In this document: positions 1 through 9,552 of the stretch, piece after piece
How positions within the stretch are numbered: position 1 is the stretch's first letter
Layout of the letters: each line of letters opens with the position of its first letter
Source of the DNA: Ferrimonas sediminum
GTDB taxonomy: Bacteria > Pseudomonadota > Gammaproteobacteria > Enterobacterales > Shewanellaceae
Reading direction: 5' to 3'
DNA: 64,000 bases
NCBI RefSeq assembly: GCF_900100175.1
Contig: NZ_FNEM01000012.1
Span: 62,001 to 126,000, forward strand
Notes under the pieces: model-generated
Database searches by the model: none
Seen by the model: only the letters and a program-made list of their open reading frames with translations
What the model was told of the DNA's origin: nothing
Position numbers and translations under genes: made by a program

Positions 1-646
1 GGGTGATGGGGCGACCAATTACCAGGTAATCGCTACCGGCAGCCACGGCCTGCGGCGGTGTCATGACCCGCTTTTGATCGCCTTTGTCGCTGCCCTCGGG
101 GCGGATGCCCGGAGTCACCAGACAAAACGCCTGCCCCAGCTCTGCCTTGAGGCGGCTGGCTTCCCGAGCCGAGCAGACCACACCATCCAGGCCAGAGTCT
201 TTAGCCAGCCGCGCCAGCGCCAGCACATGCTCCTCGGCGCTGCGGGTCACCCCCAGTTCGGCCAGCTCAGACTCCTCCATGCTGGTCAGCATGGTCACCG
301 CAATCAACAACGGTGCCTTGTCGCCATAGGGTGCCAGCGCCTCTGCCGCGGCACGCATCATGCGACTGCCACCGGCGGCATGAACGTTCACCATCCACAC
401 CCCCAGTTCGGCCGCGGCGGTTACCGCTTTGGCTACGGTATTGGGGATATCGTGAAACTTAAGGTCCAAAAACACGTCGAAGCCGCGCTCAACCAGCTGG
501 CGGACAAACTGAGGACCAAAGGAGGTAAACAGCTCTTTACCCACTTTTAACCGGCACTGATCGGCGTCAATGCTGTCTACAAACGCCAATGCGTCGTCGA
601 TGTTATTAAAATCCAGAGCAACGAGTACCTTAGGGTTCACTTGCAT
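1..646 (-). CDS. pyrF: Orotidine 5'-phosphate decarboxylase (3' end missing)
   Basis: The enzyme decarboxylates OMP to UMP, the last step of de novo pyrimidine synthesis. About 215 codons are visible and the reading frame runs off the left edge, so the C-terminus is missing. The protein begins [13 protein letters not shown] and contains [12 protein letters not shown], the Asp-Lys-x-x-Asp type catalytic segment of the family, then VNVHAAGG, and near the edge VTPGIRPEG and VIGRPIT, which form the phosphate-binding end of the barrel. The ATG at 646 is preceded by GGAG with six bases of spacing. It lies downstream of lapB in the same direction, the usual lapA-lapB-pyrF order of gammaproteobacteria, but is separated from lapB by about 530 bases of repeat-bearing DNA, so it may have its own promoter. 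Confidence 0.95.
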   Translation of the reverse strand, partial: MQVNPKVLVALDFNNIDDALAFVDSIDADQCRLKVGKELFTSFGPQFVRQLVERGFDVFLDLKFHDIPNTVAKAVTAAAELGVWMVNVHAAGGSRMMRAAAEALAPYGDKAPLLIAVTMLTSMEESELAELGVTRSAEEHVLALARLAKDSGLDGVVCSAREASRLKAELGQAFCLVTPGIRPEGSDKGDQKRVMTPPQAVAAGSDYLVIGRPIT

Positions 647-709
647 CAATGTCTCCAGGTTGTAGGGTAGTAGTTATTGGTATTAGGGGCTGTTGAGCTT
701 TGCTGATGA

Positions 710-1158
710 GAATTTGGCCGAGGATGACGGCAGCCAATCAAGGCGTTCGATCGTAGGCATAGTGGCTCTACGTCAAGATCGAATAACGCAGTTTGGTTGT
801 CGTCAGGCCGGCCCCGTAGGGCGCGACGAAACTCCTCTAACACACTCTCACCTTAAGCAATCTCTGAGCGCCTAGGTTTTGCAGCACGCAAACCTTGGCG
901 CAAAAATATTCAGTAACGTTCAACAGGCCCTGGGGCGTATTTATCTTTGGTGTTTAGAATTTGGCCAAGGATGACGGCAACCAATCAAGAAGTTCGATTG
1001 TAGGCATAGTGGTTCTACGTCAAAATCGAACGACGTCGAGTGGTTGTCGTCAGTCCGGCCCCGTAGGGCGCTCTTATCAACTAAATTTCCAGCTCATTTG
1101 GAGCGAACACCCAACATCCTGATACAGCAATGGTCAGATGCTGCGCAATAATAATCAG
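710..1158. repeat. Two diverged tandem copies of a structured intergenic element
   Basis: The pyrF-lapB gap holds two head-to-tail copies of one element with a period of about 246 bases. Copy 1 starts at about 710 and copy 2 at about 957, both with GAATTTGGCC(G/A)AGGATGACGGC. Both contain nested inverted repeats: GTTCGAT paired with ATCGAA(C), enclosing GTAGGCATAGTGG..CTAC, all inside an outer GACGGCAACCA/TGGTTGTCGTC pair, and both end with CCGGCCCCGTAGGGCG. Similarity resumes at 898-933 and 1143-1178 (GCGCAA.AAT..TCAG followed by a segment ending in GCCCTG). No plausible gene is present. It may be a REP-like mobile hairpin element or a transcribed structured RNA; its identity is unknown to me. 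Confidence 0.7.
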
Positions 1159-1178
1159 CAAAGTTTAACACGCCCTGT

Positions 1179-2336
1179 TCATTCGCCGTCCAAACCGCGA
1201 ATGCGCTTGCCTTCACCCCAGCTTTTGCAGGAGGGACATTGCCAGTACAGGCTGTGTGAAGGAAAACCGCAGCGGTGACAGCGATAGATGGGTCGCAGTT
1301 TAATCTGGGCTTCCACCAGCTTTGACAGCAGGTCGACCCGCTCCCGCCCCTGGCCCAGCTGCAACTGCTCCAGCTGCAGCTTCATCAGGTGATGGAAGCC
1401 GCGCATGGTGGGCTGGCGCCTAAGCTGGTCCAGCAGCAACGACTCCGCCTCCTGAGGACCGAGGTTCTCGGCGGTGCGATCCACCAGCTTCAACAGGCAG
1501 CTGACGTTGCCATCGCGCTCCAAAATGGAGTGCAGCAGATTAATAAACTGGTCGTCCAGATTGAGGGCTGCGTAGATCGCCTCGGCCTGATCCAACACTT
1601 CAGGCATCATCTCTGGCGCCGTGGCGGCAATCTGGTTCACCAGCTTCAGCGCGCCGGCCCGGTCCTGCTCCTGCAGCAGCGACACCTTGGCAATCATCGC
1701 CCGCACGCAGCGGCTGTCCGTCGACAGCGCCTTGTCCAGCAACTTACTCTGCTCCACTGGATCCGTGGCCAGCTGCGCCAGTTCACAGTAGTAGTGGGCG
1801 ACAATGGGTTTGAGCTCCTTGCGGCTGACGCGGCCAAACTTGCGCGCCACCTTGATCGCCTTCCACCACTCCTTGGTGGCCTGATAGATGTGCAGCAGTT
1901 GCCGCTCGGCGTCTTCGCTGTGATCCGGCTCTTTGATCAGCTTCAGGAACAGATCTTCGGCCCGATCGTACAGGCCGGCAGCCAGGTAGTCTTTACCCAG
2001 CTCCATCATGGCGGCATCGCGCTGCTCCGGCAGCAGGTGTGGCCGGGCGATGAGGTTCTGGTGGATACGGATGGAGCGGTCTACCTCTCCGCGCTTGCGG
2101 AACAGGTTACCGAGGGACAAATGGGTTTCAAAGGTCTCTTCGTCCACCTGCAGCAGCTCAATAAAGAGATCCACCGCCTTGTCGGGCTGATCCGACAGCA
2201 GGAAATTCAGGCCTTCGAAGTAGTTTTTGGAAAATACCTGAGCTTTTTTACGCTCTGACTGACCAGCACTGCGCTGGCCCATATACCAACCATACGCGGC
2301 AGCAATGGGCAACAGAAGAAATACCAGTTCAAGCAT
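1179..2336 (-). CDS. lapB: Lipopolysaccharide assembly protein B
   Basis: LapB (YciM) is an inner-membrane-anchored tetratricopeptide protein that helps FtsH control LpxC and so LPS synthesis. The 385-residue product has an N-terminal membrane segment (about residues 4-22), a long run of TPR-like helices, and a C-terminal rubredoxin-like zinc or iron knuckle made of C353-x-x-C356 and C367-x-x-C370. Length and architecture fit the E. coli family member. The start overlaps the end of lapA by eight bases, which implies translational coupling. The role is inferred from strong family similarity. Confidence 0.95.
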   Translation of the reverse strand: MLELVFLLLPIAAAYGWYMGQRSAGQSERKKAQVFSKNYFEGLNFLLSDQPDKAVDLFIELLQVDEETFETHLSLGNLFRKRGEVDRSIRIHQNLIARPHLLPEQRDAAMMELGKDYLAAGLYDRAEDLFLKLIKEPDHSEDAERQLLHIYQATKEWWKAIKVARKFGRVSRKELKPIVAHYYCELAQLATDPVEQSKLLDKALSTDSRCVRAMIAKVSLLQEQDRAGALKLVNQIAATAPEMMPEVLDQAEAIYAALNLDDQFINLLHSILERDGNVSCLLKLVDRTAENLGPQEAESLLLDQLRRQPTMRGFHHLMKLQLEQLQLGQGRERVDLLSKLVEAQIKLRPIYRCHRCGFPSHSLYWQCPSCKSWGEGKRIRGLDGE

Positions 2337-2616
2337 CAGTATCGATAGACTCTAGCTCAGCAAGACGCTTTTCCAGCTGGTGATTCTTGGCGGTCACTCG
2401 GTTGAGCTTGAAGCGTTGACGCACCATCAGCAACATGGTGATCAACCAGCTGATCAGGAAGCCACCGAAGAAGGTCACCGCCAGTACCATTGGCAGGGAA
2501 AACTCACCGCGGGCGATGAAATAGTTCAGTGTCACCAGTTGATCGTTGCGGGCGCCAAAGGCCATAGCAACCAGAAAGAAAACAGCCACCAAGGCAGTGA
2601 TAAGCAACGCTTTCAC
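2329..2616 (-). CDS. lapA: Lipopolysaccharide assembly protein A (LapA/YciS domain)
   Basis: This is a 95-residue inner-membrane protein with two hydrophobic segments (about residues 2-22 and 42-66), followed by a basic coiled-coil-like tail ending in LEKRLAELESIDTDA. It is the DUF1049/LapA family partner of LapB in LPS assembly. The ATG at 2616 has GGAG seven bases upstream (TAAAGGAGCCATTGTG context). It forms a two-gene unit with lapB (eight-base overlap). It is separated from ihfB by a terminator-like hairpin, so the pair probably has its own promoter within 2617-2720. Confidence 0.92.
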   Translation of the reverse strand: MKALLITALVAVFFLVAMAFGARNDQLVTLNYFIARGEFSLPMVLAVTFFGGFLISWLITMLLMVRQRFKLNRVTAKNHQLEKRLAELESIDTDA

Positions 2617-2721
2617 AATGGCTCCTTTAGAGCGTCATGGAATTAGAAAGATTATCTAATAAAAAGAAATATATGACCAGCACGATCTGGCCTCGCCCGA
2701 CAGGGCGATAACGGCAGATAC

Positions 2722-2749
2722 AAAAAGCCCCCGCAGATGCGAGGGCTTT
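2722..2749 (-). terminator. Rho-independent terminator after ihfB
   Basis: On the minus strand a GC-rich stem (AGCCCTCGC / GCGGGGGCT with a short loop) is followed by TTTTTG, just beyond the ihfB stop codon. Confidence 0.8.
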
Positions 2750-2756
2750 CAATCAA

Positions 2757-3044
2757 TCAACCTAGGTTACTGTTTACGCGTTCGCGTAACTCCTTACCCG
2801 GTTTGAAATGAGGTACGTACTTGCCAGTCAGCTCAACCGCATCCCCGGTTTTGGGGTTACGGCCAGTCCGTGGAGCCCGATAATGGAGAGAAAAGCTCCC
2901 GAAGCCGCGAATCTCAATGCGATCGCCTTGCTCCAGGGTAGTTGCCATCTGCTCCAGCATCTCTTTAATTGCACCTTCCACTTCTTTTCCGGATAGGTGC
3001 GACTGTTTACTGGCCAATCTTTCGATAAGTTCGGATTTTGTCAT
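2757..3044 (-). CDS. ihfB: Integration host factor subunit beta
   Basis: This is the beta subunit of the DNA-bending heterodimer IHF. The product is 95 residues from [10 protein letters not shown], the normal length, and carries the HU/IHF signature [21 protein letters not shown], which includes the beta-arm with the intercalating proline. An upstream in-frame start would add seven residues, but the ATG at 3044 has a good AGGAG and matches family N-termini. It follows rpsA in the same direction with a 66-base gap, the conserved rpsA-ihfB arrangement. Confidence 0.96.
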   Translation of the reverse strand: MTKSELIERLASKQSHLSGKEVEGAIKEMLEQMATTLEQGDRIEIRGFGSFSLHYRAPRTGRNPKTGDAVELTGKYVPHFKPGKELRERVNSNLG

Positions 3045-3110
3045 CCTCGCTCTCCTACAAGCCAATTACAGTCGCCTAATGGGGAGACGCGCTCCCCATA
3101 CAACAGGCGA

Positions 3111-4778
3111 TTATTGTTTAGCAGCTTTGAACGCTTCTGCCATAGCGCTGGAGAAGGTAGCTTCTTCACGCTGGTTCAGAGTGTCAATCGCTTCCTTCTC
3201 GTCAGCTTCGTCTTTCGCGCGGATAGACAGGCTAACGGTACGGTTCTTGCGGTCAACGCCCATGAACTTGGCTTCAACTTCTTCACCGGCATTCAGCACG
3301 GTAGAAGCGTCTTCGATGCGATCGCGAGAGATATCAGCTACACGGATGTAACCTTCAACGCTCTCACCCAGCTCTACGGTTGCGCCTTTGGCGTCAACTG
3401 CAGTGATGGTACCAGTAACAATAGCACCTTTTTTGTTATCAGACAGGTACTTGTTAAACGGATCTTCTTCGATCTGCTTAACGCCCAGGCTGATGCGCTC
3501 ACGCTCAGGATCAACAGACAGTACAACTGCGGAGATCTCTTCGCCTTTCTTGTAGTCGCGAACAGCTTCTTCGCCAGCTACGTTCCAGGAGATGTCGGAC
3601 AGGTGAACCAGACCGTCGATGCCGCCTTCCAGACCGATGAAGATACCGAAGTCAGTGATAGACTTAATCTTACCGGTAACTTTGTCGTTCTTGTTGAAGT
3701 TGGCTGCGAACTCATCCCATGGGTTAGCTTTACACTGCTTCAGACCCAGGGAGATGCGGCGACGCTCTTCGTCGATGTCCAGAACCATAACTTCCACGTT
3801 ATCACCCAGGCTAACAACCTTGGATGGGTGGATGTTCTTGTTGGTCCAATCCATTTCGGAAACGTGTACCAGACCTTCAACGCCCTCTTCGATTTCAACG
3901 AAGCAGCCGTAGTCAGTCAGGTTGGTTACGCGACCAGTCAGCTTAGTGCCTTCTGGGTAGCGACCAGCGATAGCAACCCATGGATCTTCACCCAGCTGCT
4001 TCAGGCCCAGAGATACGCGAGTACGCTCACGATCGAACTTCAGAACCTTAACGTTGATTTCGTCACCAACGTTTACGATTTCACTTGGGTGCTTAACGCG
4101 CTTCCAAGCCATATCGGTGATGTGCAGCAGGCCGTCAACGCCGCCCAGATCTACGAACGCGCCGTAGTCGGTCAGGTTCTTAACGATACCCTTAACTTCT
4201 TGACCTTCCTGCAGGTTAGCCAGAAGCTGTTCACGCTCAACGCTGTTTTCAGATTCGATAACTGCACGACGGGAAACAACAACGTTGTTGCGCTTCTGGT
4301 CCAGCTTGATTACCTTGAATTCCAGCTCTTTGCCTTCCAGGTGAGTGGTGTCACGTACTGGACGTACGTCAACCAGAGAACCTGGCAGGAACGCACGAAT
4401 GCCTTCCAGTTCAACAGTGAAGCCGCCTTTAACTTTACCGTTAATGATACCGGTAACAGTTTCTTCGTCTTCGTAAGCCTTCTCAAGACGCAGCCAAGCT
4501 TCGTGACGCTTCGCTTTCTCACGAGACAGTTGAGTTTCACCGAAGCCGTCTTCTACGGCATCCAGAGCTACGTCAACAGATTCGCCAACGCTGATTTCCA
4601 GCTCGCCTTTGGCGTTCTTGAACTGCTCGGCTGGGATAGCGGACTCAGATTTCAGGCCAGCGTCAACCAGAACGATGCCGTTCTCGATAGCAACAACGGT
4701 ACCTTTAACGATGGCACCAGGACGAGTTTCCAGATCCTTTAGGGATTCTTCAAACAGTTGAGCAAAAGATTCAGTCAT
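3111..4778 (-). CDS. rpsA: 30S ribosomal protein S1
   Basis: S1 is the ribosomal protein that binds mRNA leaders and helps initiate translation. The product is 555 residues from [13 protein letters not shown] and consists of six S1 RNA-binding repeats. Recognisable repeat cores include [41 protein letters not shown] and [21 protein letters not shown]. An in-frame ATG eight codons upstream (4802) is possible, but 4778 matches the conserved N-terminus. Neither start has a strong Shine-Dalgarno sequence, which is also true of E. coli rpsA, where S1 represses its own translation. Codon use is more biased than in the neighbours, as expected for high expression. Confidence 0.97.
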   Translation of the reverse strand: MTESFAQLFEESLKDLETRPGAIVKGTVVAIENGIVLVDAGLKSESAIPAEQFKNAKGELEISVGESVDVALDAVEDGFGETQLSREKAKRHEAWLRLEKAYEDEETVTGIINGKVKGGFTVELEGIRAFLPGSLVDVRPVRDTTHLEGKELEFKVIKLDQKRNNVVVSRRAVIESENSVEREQLLANLQEGQEVKGIVKNLTDYGAFVDLGGVDGLLHITDMAWKRVKHPSEIVNVGDEINVKVLKFDRERTRVSLGLKQLGEDPWVAIAGRYPEGTKLTGRVTNLTDYGCFVEIEEGVEGLVHVSEMDWTNKNIHPSKVVSLGDNVEVMVLDIDEERRRISLGLKQCKANPWDEFAANFNKNDKVTGKIKSITDFGIFIGLEGGIDGLVHLSDISWNVAGEEAVRDYKKGEEISAVVLSVDPERERISLGVKQIEEDPFNKYLSDNKKGAIVTGTITAVDAKGATVELGESVEGYIRVADISRDRIEDASTVLNAGEEVEAKFMGVDRKNRTVSLSIRAKDEADEKEAIDTLNQREEATFSSAMAEAFKAAKQ

Positions 4779-4898
4779 GTTTAAGTTAATTTCATTAGTC
4801 ATCCATGGCCATCCTGGACATGGGGTAGTTGTCTAAAGCCTGCCTCATCCTTGAAGCTGGCACCTCTTAGCCAGAATTAGCTAAGTGTTTCAAAGCCA

Positions 4899-5582
4899 TT
4901 ATTGGCCAAGTTTTTCAACCACAAAGCGTAATGCATGATCAACAACTTGATCAATTGTCAGCTCTGTCGTGTCAATTAGTAACGCATCTTCGGCGGGCTT
5001 CATGGGTGCCACCTTACGGTTGGCATCGCGCTCATCGCGCTCACGTATCTCCGCCAAAAGGCGGTCAATACTACCACCTAAGCCTTTCTCCTTCAACTGT
5101 AAGTACCTACGGCGCGCACGCTCTTCGGCACTGGCAGTCATATAAAGCTTAGCGTCTGCATCGGGGAACACCACTGTTCCCATGTCACGGCCATCGGCAA
5201 TCAGTCCCGGAGCCACCCGAAACGCGCGTTGGCGGCGCAATAACGCCTCCCGAACCCGGGGGAACGCCGCCACTTTAGAGGCGGCGTTGGCGCACTCCTG
5301 AGTGCGGATCTCGCGGCTGACGACTTCACCTTCCAGCACCACCTTGATGCCACCGTTATCGTCCGGGCTGAACACCACGTCCAGATGCGCTGCGGTCAGG
5401 GCCAGGCCCTCTTCATTGTCGAGTTCAATATTGTGATGCAGTGCGGCCAGCGCCAGCACCCGGTAGATGGCACCGGAGTCCAGCAAGTGCCAACCCAGCT
5501 TCTCTGCCAGAAGGTGGCACACCGTGCCTTTACCTACGCCACTCGGTCCATCAATGGTAATCACAGGGGCCTGTCCAGGCAT
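4899..5582 (-). CDS. cmk: Cytidylate kinase
   Basis: The enzyme phosphorylates CMP and dCMP. The 227-residue product from [15 protein letters not shown] has the P-loop GPSGVGKG, the NMP-binding region with [13 protein letters not shown] and the lid-region arginines [10 protein letters not shown]. Length equals that of the E. coli enzyme. A GTG 36 bases upstream (5618) would give a longer form. I chose the ATG at 5582 because GGAG lies about seven bases before it and because the longer extension is not a family feature. It lies between aroA and rpsA, as in most gammaproteobacteria. Confidence 0.95.
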   Translation of the reverse strand: MPGQAPVITIDGPSGVGKGTVCHLLAEKLGWHLLDSGAIYRVLALAALHHNIELDNEEGLALTAAHLDVVFSPDDNGGIKVVLEGEVVSREIRTQECANAASKVAAFPRVREALLRRQRAFRVAPGLIADGRDMGTVVFPDADAKLYMTASAEERARRRYLQLKEKGLGGSIDRLLAEIRERDERDANRKVAPMKPAEDALLIDTTELTIDQVVDHALRFVVEKLGQ

Positions 5583-5614
5583 GGTACTCTCCAATTGTGT
5601 TTCTCTTCGATCGC

Positions 5615-5634
5615 TCACGGAACCGGTTCCGTGA
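5615..5634. repeat. 20-bp perfect palindrome upstream of cmk
   Basis: TCACGGAACCGGTTCCGTGA is a perfect inverted repeat without a loop, 33 bases before the cmk start and inside the aroA-cmk gap. No U-tract follows, so it is more like an operator than a terminator. The binding protein is unknown. Confidence 0.6.
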
Positions 5635-5855
5635 AAGCGCGCCTATTATACAGATTCCCCAGCTAAAGTAAGCCTTTATACAAAAGGGATCTGACCCTCG
5701 GCCACAGCAATCGCAGAACAGTGATCCGGGTTGGCGTTACCCCAAAAGCCAATCGGTGCCGGCTGCTCCCGACACCGCGGCCGGGACAGCATTGACGGCA
5801 GGTTATAGAGTGTAGTCAAGGGAGCCGGCGACTGCGGCACCCCCATTGGAGATAA

Positions 5856-7136
5856 CTAGCGACTCACGGACGCCAGCCGGTCGAAATAATCCGGGAAGGT
5901 TTTGGCGGTACAGCCGGGATCCAGGATGGTCACGCTCTGGCCGCCGACGGCCAGCATCGAGAAGCACATGGCGATGCGGTGATCGTTGTAGGTCTCGATC
6001 TCGGCATGGCGCAGCTCAGGAACCGGCTCGATACGGATGTAGTCTTCGCCCTCCTCCACCACCGCGCCCACTTTGCGCAGTTCGGTGGCCATGGCCGCCA
6101 GGCGGTCGGTCTCCTTCACCCGCCAGTTGTAGATATTGCGGATGGTGGTGGGACCGTTGGCAAACAGCGCCGTGGTGGCGATGGTCATGGCCGCATCCGG
6201 GATGGCGTTCATGTCCATGTCCACCCCGTTCAGGTCGCCTTTACTGCAGCGAATGAAGTCTTTGCCCCACTCCACCTTGGCGCCCATGGCCTCCAGCACA
6301 TCGGCAAAATGCTTATCGCCCTGCAGGCTGTCGGTGCCGACACCGCGGACCTCGATGGTGCCGCCACCGATGGCCGCCGCCGCCAGGAAGTAAGACGCCG
6401 AGCTGGCATCCCCTTCCACCAGAAACTCGCCGGGGCTGAGGTACTGCTGGCCGGCGGCAACCACAAACTCGCGGTAGTCGCGATTCTCCACCGTCACCCC
6501 GAAGCGGGCCATCATCCCCAGTGTGATATCGATGTAGGGCTTGGACACCAGTTCACCCTTCACTTCGATGGTCAGCTCACTGCCGAGCAGTGGCGCCACC
6601 ATCAACAGCGCAGTCAGAAACTGCGAGGAGATGGAGCCATCGATGCTGACCCGGCCGCCGGCCAGATCGCCGGCGTGAATCTTCAGCGGCGGATAACCGG
6701 GATTCTCGAGATAGTCGATGCGGGCACCCAAAGGCTGCAGCGCGTCAATAAGGTGGCCGATGGGGCGCTCCTTCATTCGCGGTTCGCCGGTCAGCACAAA
6801 CTCGCCGCTGCCGATGGCCAGCGCTGCCGCCAATGGCCGCATCGCCGTACCGGCATTGCCCAGATACAACTCCGCCACCTGCCCTCGGGCCAACCGGCCT
6901 CCCAGCCCCTCCACCTCGATGGTGGCCTGGTCCTTGCGATAGTCATAGCTCACGCCCAGTTGATCCAGGGCGGTCAACATATGACGGATGTCGTCGGAGT
7001 CCAGCAGGTTGGTTAACCGGGTACGGCCGCTGGCGATGGTAGCCAGCAACAGGGCCCGGTTTGAGATGCTCTTGGACCCGGGCAGCTGAATCACTCCCCC
7101 GACATGTGAAATTGGCTCTAGGCGTAACTGCTCCAT
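5856..7136 (-). CDS. aroA: 3-phosphoshikimate 1-carboxyvinyltransferase (EPSP synthase)
   Basis: The enzyme joins PEP to shikimate-3-phosphate in aromatic amino acid synthesis. The product is 426 residues from [12 protein letters not shown]. It shows [15 protein letters not shown] (substrate-binding lysine and serines), the [17 protein letters not shown]-binding motif and the late [11 protein letters not shown] motif. The GNAGTAMRP sequence, with alanine after GNAG, is of the class I (glyphosate-sensitive) type. A longer in-frame form (7184) has no support; 7136 matches family starts. It lies downstream of hisC with a terminator-like hairpin in the gap. Confidence 0.96.
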   Translation of the reverse strand: MEQLRLEPISHVGGVIQLPGSKSISNRALLLATIASGRTRLTNLLDSDDIRHMLTALDQLGVSYDYRKDQATIEVEGLGGRLARGQVAELYLGNAGTAMRPLAAALAIGSGEFVLTGEPRMKERPIGHLIDALQPLGARIDYLENPGYPPLKIHAGDLAGGRVSIDGSISSQFLTALLMVAPLLGSELTIEVKGELVSKPYIDITLGMMARFGVTVENRDYREFVVAAGQQYLSPGEFLVEGDASSASYFLAAAAIGGGTIEVRGVGTDSLQGDKHFADVLEAMGAKVEWGKDFIRCSKGDLNGVDMDMNAIPDAAMTIATTALFANGPTTIRNIYNWRVKETDRLAAMATELRKVGAVVEEGEDYIRIEPVPELRHAEIETYNDHRIAMCFSMLAVGGQSVTILDPGCTAKTFPDYFDRLASVSR

Positions 7137-7151
7137 GACTCTTATTCCCCA

Positions 7152-7181
7152 CAATAAAAAGGGGCCTTCGCGGCCCCTTTT
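7152..7181 (-). terminator. Terminator between hisC and aroA
   Basis: AAAAGGGGCC / GGCCCCTTTT with a five-base loop is followed on the minus strand by a U-tract (TTTTTATTG). It lies just after the hisC stop and only 16 bases before the aroA start. It should end or attenuate transcription of serC-hisC, so aroA may depend on readthrough. Confidence 0.8.
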
Positions 7182-7197
7182 CAAACGTTCAATTCAT

Positions 7198-8295
7198 TTA
7201 GGCCAGTATCTCGTCCAACGCGTCCATAAATCGGGAGTTTTCCGACTCCAGACCGATGCTGACACGCAGGTGAGAAGGCATACCATACCCCGCAATGGGG
7301 CGCACTATCACCCCTTTTTTCAGCAGAGCGTCATAAATCTCCCCGGCGGCGCCGACTTCGATGGTGATGAAGTTGGCCACACTGGGGATGTAACGGATGC
7401 CGCGCTGGTCAAAATAGGCTAGCAACCGCGCCATCTCGCGCTCGTTGAGGGCGATCCCTTCGGCCAGGTAGTCGGCGTCGTCCAGCACCGCCTCGGCGGC
7501 CGCCAGGGCCAGCGAGTTGTTATTGAACGGCTCCCGCACCCGGTTCAGCAGATCGGTGATGTCGGTAGAGGCCACCAGATAGCCGACCCGAAGCCCCGCC
7601 AGGCCGTAGGCCTTGGAGAAGGTACGACTGACCATCAGATTCGGGTACTGGGTCAGCCAGCCGATGCTGTCGGCACGCTGGTCGGCCTTCAGGTACTCGT
7701 AGTAGGCCTCATCCAATACCACCAATACCCGCTCCGGCACCCGGGCCATAAACTCGGCCAGCTGCCGCGGCGCCAGGAAGGTGCCGGTGGGGTTGTTGGG
7801 GTTGGCGATGCAGATCAGCTTGGTGCGTTCGGTGACCGCGGCCAGCATGGCGTCCAGATCATGGCCCCACTCTTTGGCGGCGGTCTTCACTGCGGTGGCG
7901 CCGCAGGACTGGGTCAGCAACTGGTAGACAATAAAGGCATGGGCATCGAAGATCACTTCATCGCCGATGCCGACGAAGGTGCGGAACAGGATCTCCAGTA
8001 CCTCGTTGGAACCGTTACCCAGGGTGATCTGATCGCTGTCGCAGTTGAGTTTTTGCGCCAGCTTCTGTTTCAGGTAGTAGCCGTTGGCATCCGGGTAGCG
8101 GCACAGTTCGGCGGTGGCGGCCTCGATGGCCTGACGCGCCCTGGGACTCAGGCCCAGCGGATTCTCGTTTGACGCCAGCTTTACGATATCGCTAATCCCC
8201 AGCTCCCGCTCCAGCTCCTCGGTGGGCTTACCTGGCTGATAGGGCATCAGGCCATCCACACCGGGGTTGGCCATAGATAATAGATCAAGTGACAA
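7198..8295 (-). CDS. hisC: Histidinol-phosphate aminotransferase
   Basis: This is a PLP-dependent fold-type I aminotransferase of 365 residues. Visible features are the N-terminal PYQPGKPTEELERELG, substrate and cofactor segments LASNENPLGLSP and ICIANPNNPTGT, and the Schiff-base lysine in SRTFSKAYGLAGLRVGY. It is of the HisC2 type found next to serC, pheA and aroA in pseudomonads, where it may also act on aromatic amino acids. Translation appears to start at TTG (8295), with GGGAG about eight bases upstream; the next ATG at 8274 lacks a ribosome site and would lose conserved residues. It is encoded 17 bases after serC, so the two are probably co-transcribed. Confidence 0.93.
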   Translation of the reverse strand: MSLDLLSMANPGVDGLMPYQPGKPTEELERELGISDIVKLASNENPLGLSPRARQAIEAATAELCRYPDANGYYLKQKLAQKLNCDSDQITLGNGSNEVLEILFRTFVGIGDEVIFDAHAFIVYQLLTQSCGATAVKTAAKEWGHDLDAMLAAVTERTKLICIANPNNPTGTFLAPRQLAEFMARVPERVLVVLDEAYYEYLKADQRADSIGWLTQYPNLMVSRTFSKAYGLAGLRVGYLVASTDITDLLNRVREPFNNNSLALAAAEAVLDDADYLAEGIALNEREMARLLAYFDQRGIRYIPSVANFITIEVGAAGEIYDALLKKGVIVRPIAGYGMPSHLRVSIGLESENSRFMDALDEILA

Positions 8296-8312
8296 AACGT
8301 TCTCCCTTGTAG

Positions 8313-9377
8313 TTATCGGTTGTCGCTTTCAAACTGCTTCATAAAGTCGACCAGGGCCCGGACGCCCTCCAATGGCATGGCGTTGTAGATGCTGGCCCGC
8401 ATACCGCCCACACTGCGGTGCCCCTTCAGCGCCATTAATCCGGCCTGCTCCGCCTGGGCAAGAAACGCACCGTCCAGGCTGGCATTGGTCAACTGGAAAG
8501 GTACATTCATCTCGCTGCGATGGCTCGGCTGAACCCGGTTTTGGTAGAAGGTGCTGCTGTCAATAAAATCATACAGCAGGGCCGCCTTGGCCCGGTTCAC
8601 CCCGGCCATCGCCTCTACCCCGCCCTGTTGCTGCAGCCACTTGAACACCTCACCGGCCAGGTACCAGGCAAACGTCGGCGGGGTGTTGTACATGGAGCCG
8701 TTGTCATCCAGCAACCGGTAGTTGAGGATCGACGGCAGCTGCGGCTGACCTTCGCCCAGCAGGTCCCGGCGCACGATCACAATCGCCAGCCCGGCCGGAC
8801 CGATGTTTTTCTGGGCGCCGGCGTAGATCAGGCCGTACTTATTGATGTCGATGTGCCGTCCAAGAATGCAGGAGGAGTAATCGGCGATCAGCGGCTTGTC
8901 GGTGACCGGCTCCTCGAACATCGCCACCCCGTCCACGGTTTCATTGGGGCAATAATGCAGATACTCACCCTCGCCCGCCTGGTTGAGGCGACTGAGATCC
9001 AGGCCACCGCCGTCGCGCAGGTCGATGGCGTTGACCGTGGCGTACTTGGCCGCCTCCTTGGCCGCTCCGGCTGACCACTGGCCGCTGATGAGGTAATCCA
9101 CCTTGGCACCGGCGGCCACCAGGTTCTGAGGAATGGCGGAGAAATGGGCCCGGGCGCCGCCGTGGGTGAACAGCACCGCGTAGTCGTCACCGATGTTCAT
9201 CAGTTGACGCAGGTTGGCTTCGGCGGCCTCGGCCACCGCCATAAAGGACTTCGAACGATGACTGAGCTCCATAACCGATACCCCCAACCCCTGAAAATCC
9301 AGCAACTCGGCCTGGGCCTTGGCCATCACATCAGTGGGTAACATCGCCGGACCGGCGCAGAAGTTGTATACGGTCAT
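8313..9377 (-). CDS. serC: Phosphoserine aminotransferase
   Basis: The enzyme makes 3-phosphoserine for serine synthesis and also acts in pyridoxal phosphate synthesis. The product is 354 residues from [14 protein letters not shown]. It shows [11 protein letters not shown], the GGARAHF phosphate site and the PLP lysine in [12 protein letters not shown]. The ATG at 9377 has GGGA nine bases upstream; an earlier TTG would leave no space for a ribosome site. It lies between gyrA and hisC; pheA, which often follows serC in this block, is missing here. Confidence 0.95.
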   Translation of the reverse strand: MTVYNFCAGPAMLPTDVMAKAQAELLDFQGLGVSVMELSHRSKSFMAVAEAAEANLRQLMNIGDDYAVLFTHGGARAHFSAIPQNLVAAGAKVDYLISGQWSAGAAKEAAKYATVNAIDLRDGGGLDLSRLNQAGEGEYLHYCPNETVDGVAMFEEPVTDKPLIADYSSCILGRHIDINKYGLIYAGAQKNIGPAGLAIVIVRRDLLGEGQPQLPSILNYRLLDDNGSMYNTPPTFAWYLAGEVFKWLQQQGGVEAMAGVNRAKAALLYDFIDSSTFYQNRVQPSHRSEMNVPFQLTNASLDGAFLAQAEQAGLMALKGHRSVGGMRASIYNAMPLEGVRALVDFMKQFESDNR

Positions 9378-9500
9378 TGTTCTCAATCCCTAACTGCTAA
9401 AACAGCCATTTAACACCAACATGGGCGCCAGCGCGATGAAAAATAATAGATAACCCCATAACCGCCAGCCACAGGGCCGCCTTTACCGTGCCGCGGACAT

Positions 9501-9528
9501 AAAAAAACGGACGCCGAAGCGTCCGTTA
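9501..9528 (-). terminator. Terminator after gyrA
   Basis: On the minus strand AACGGACGC-TTCG-GCGTCCGTT is followed by a run of seven T, 25 bases past the gyrA stop. It is a textbook intrinsic terminator with a UUCG tetraloop. Confidence 0.9.
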
Positions 9529-9552
9529 TCAGGTCGAAGCCGTGCCAGGAAT

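Noticed and set aside
2997-4742. Long plus-strand reading frame of 581 codons
   Set aside because: It is antisense to rpsA, whose six S1 repeats make the coding strand certain; the frame reflects the strong codon bias of rpsA.
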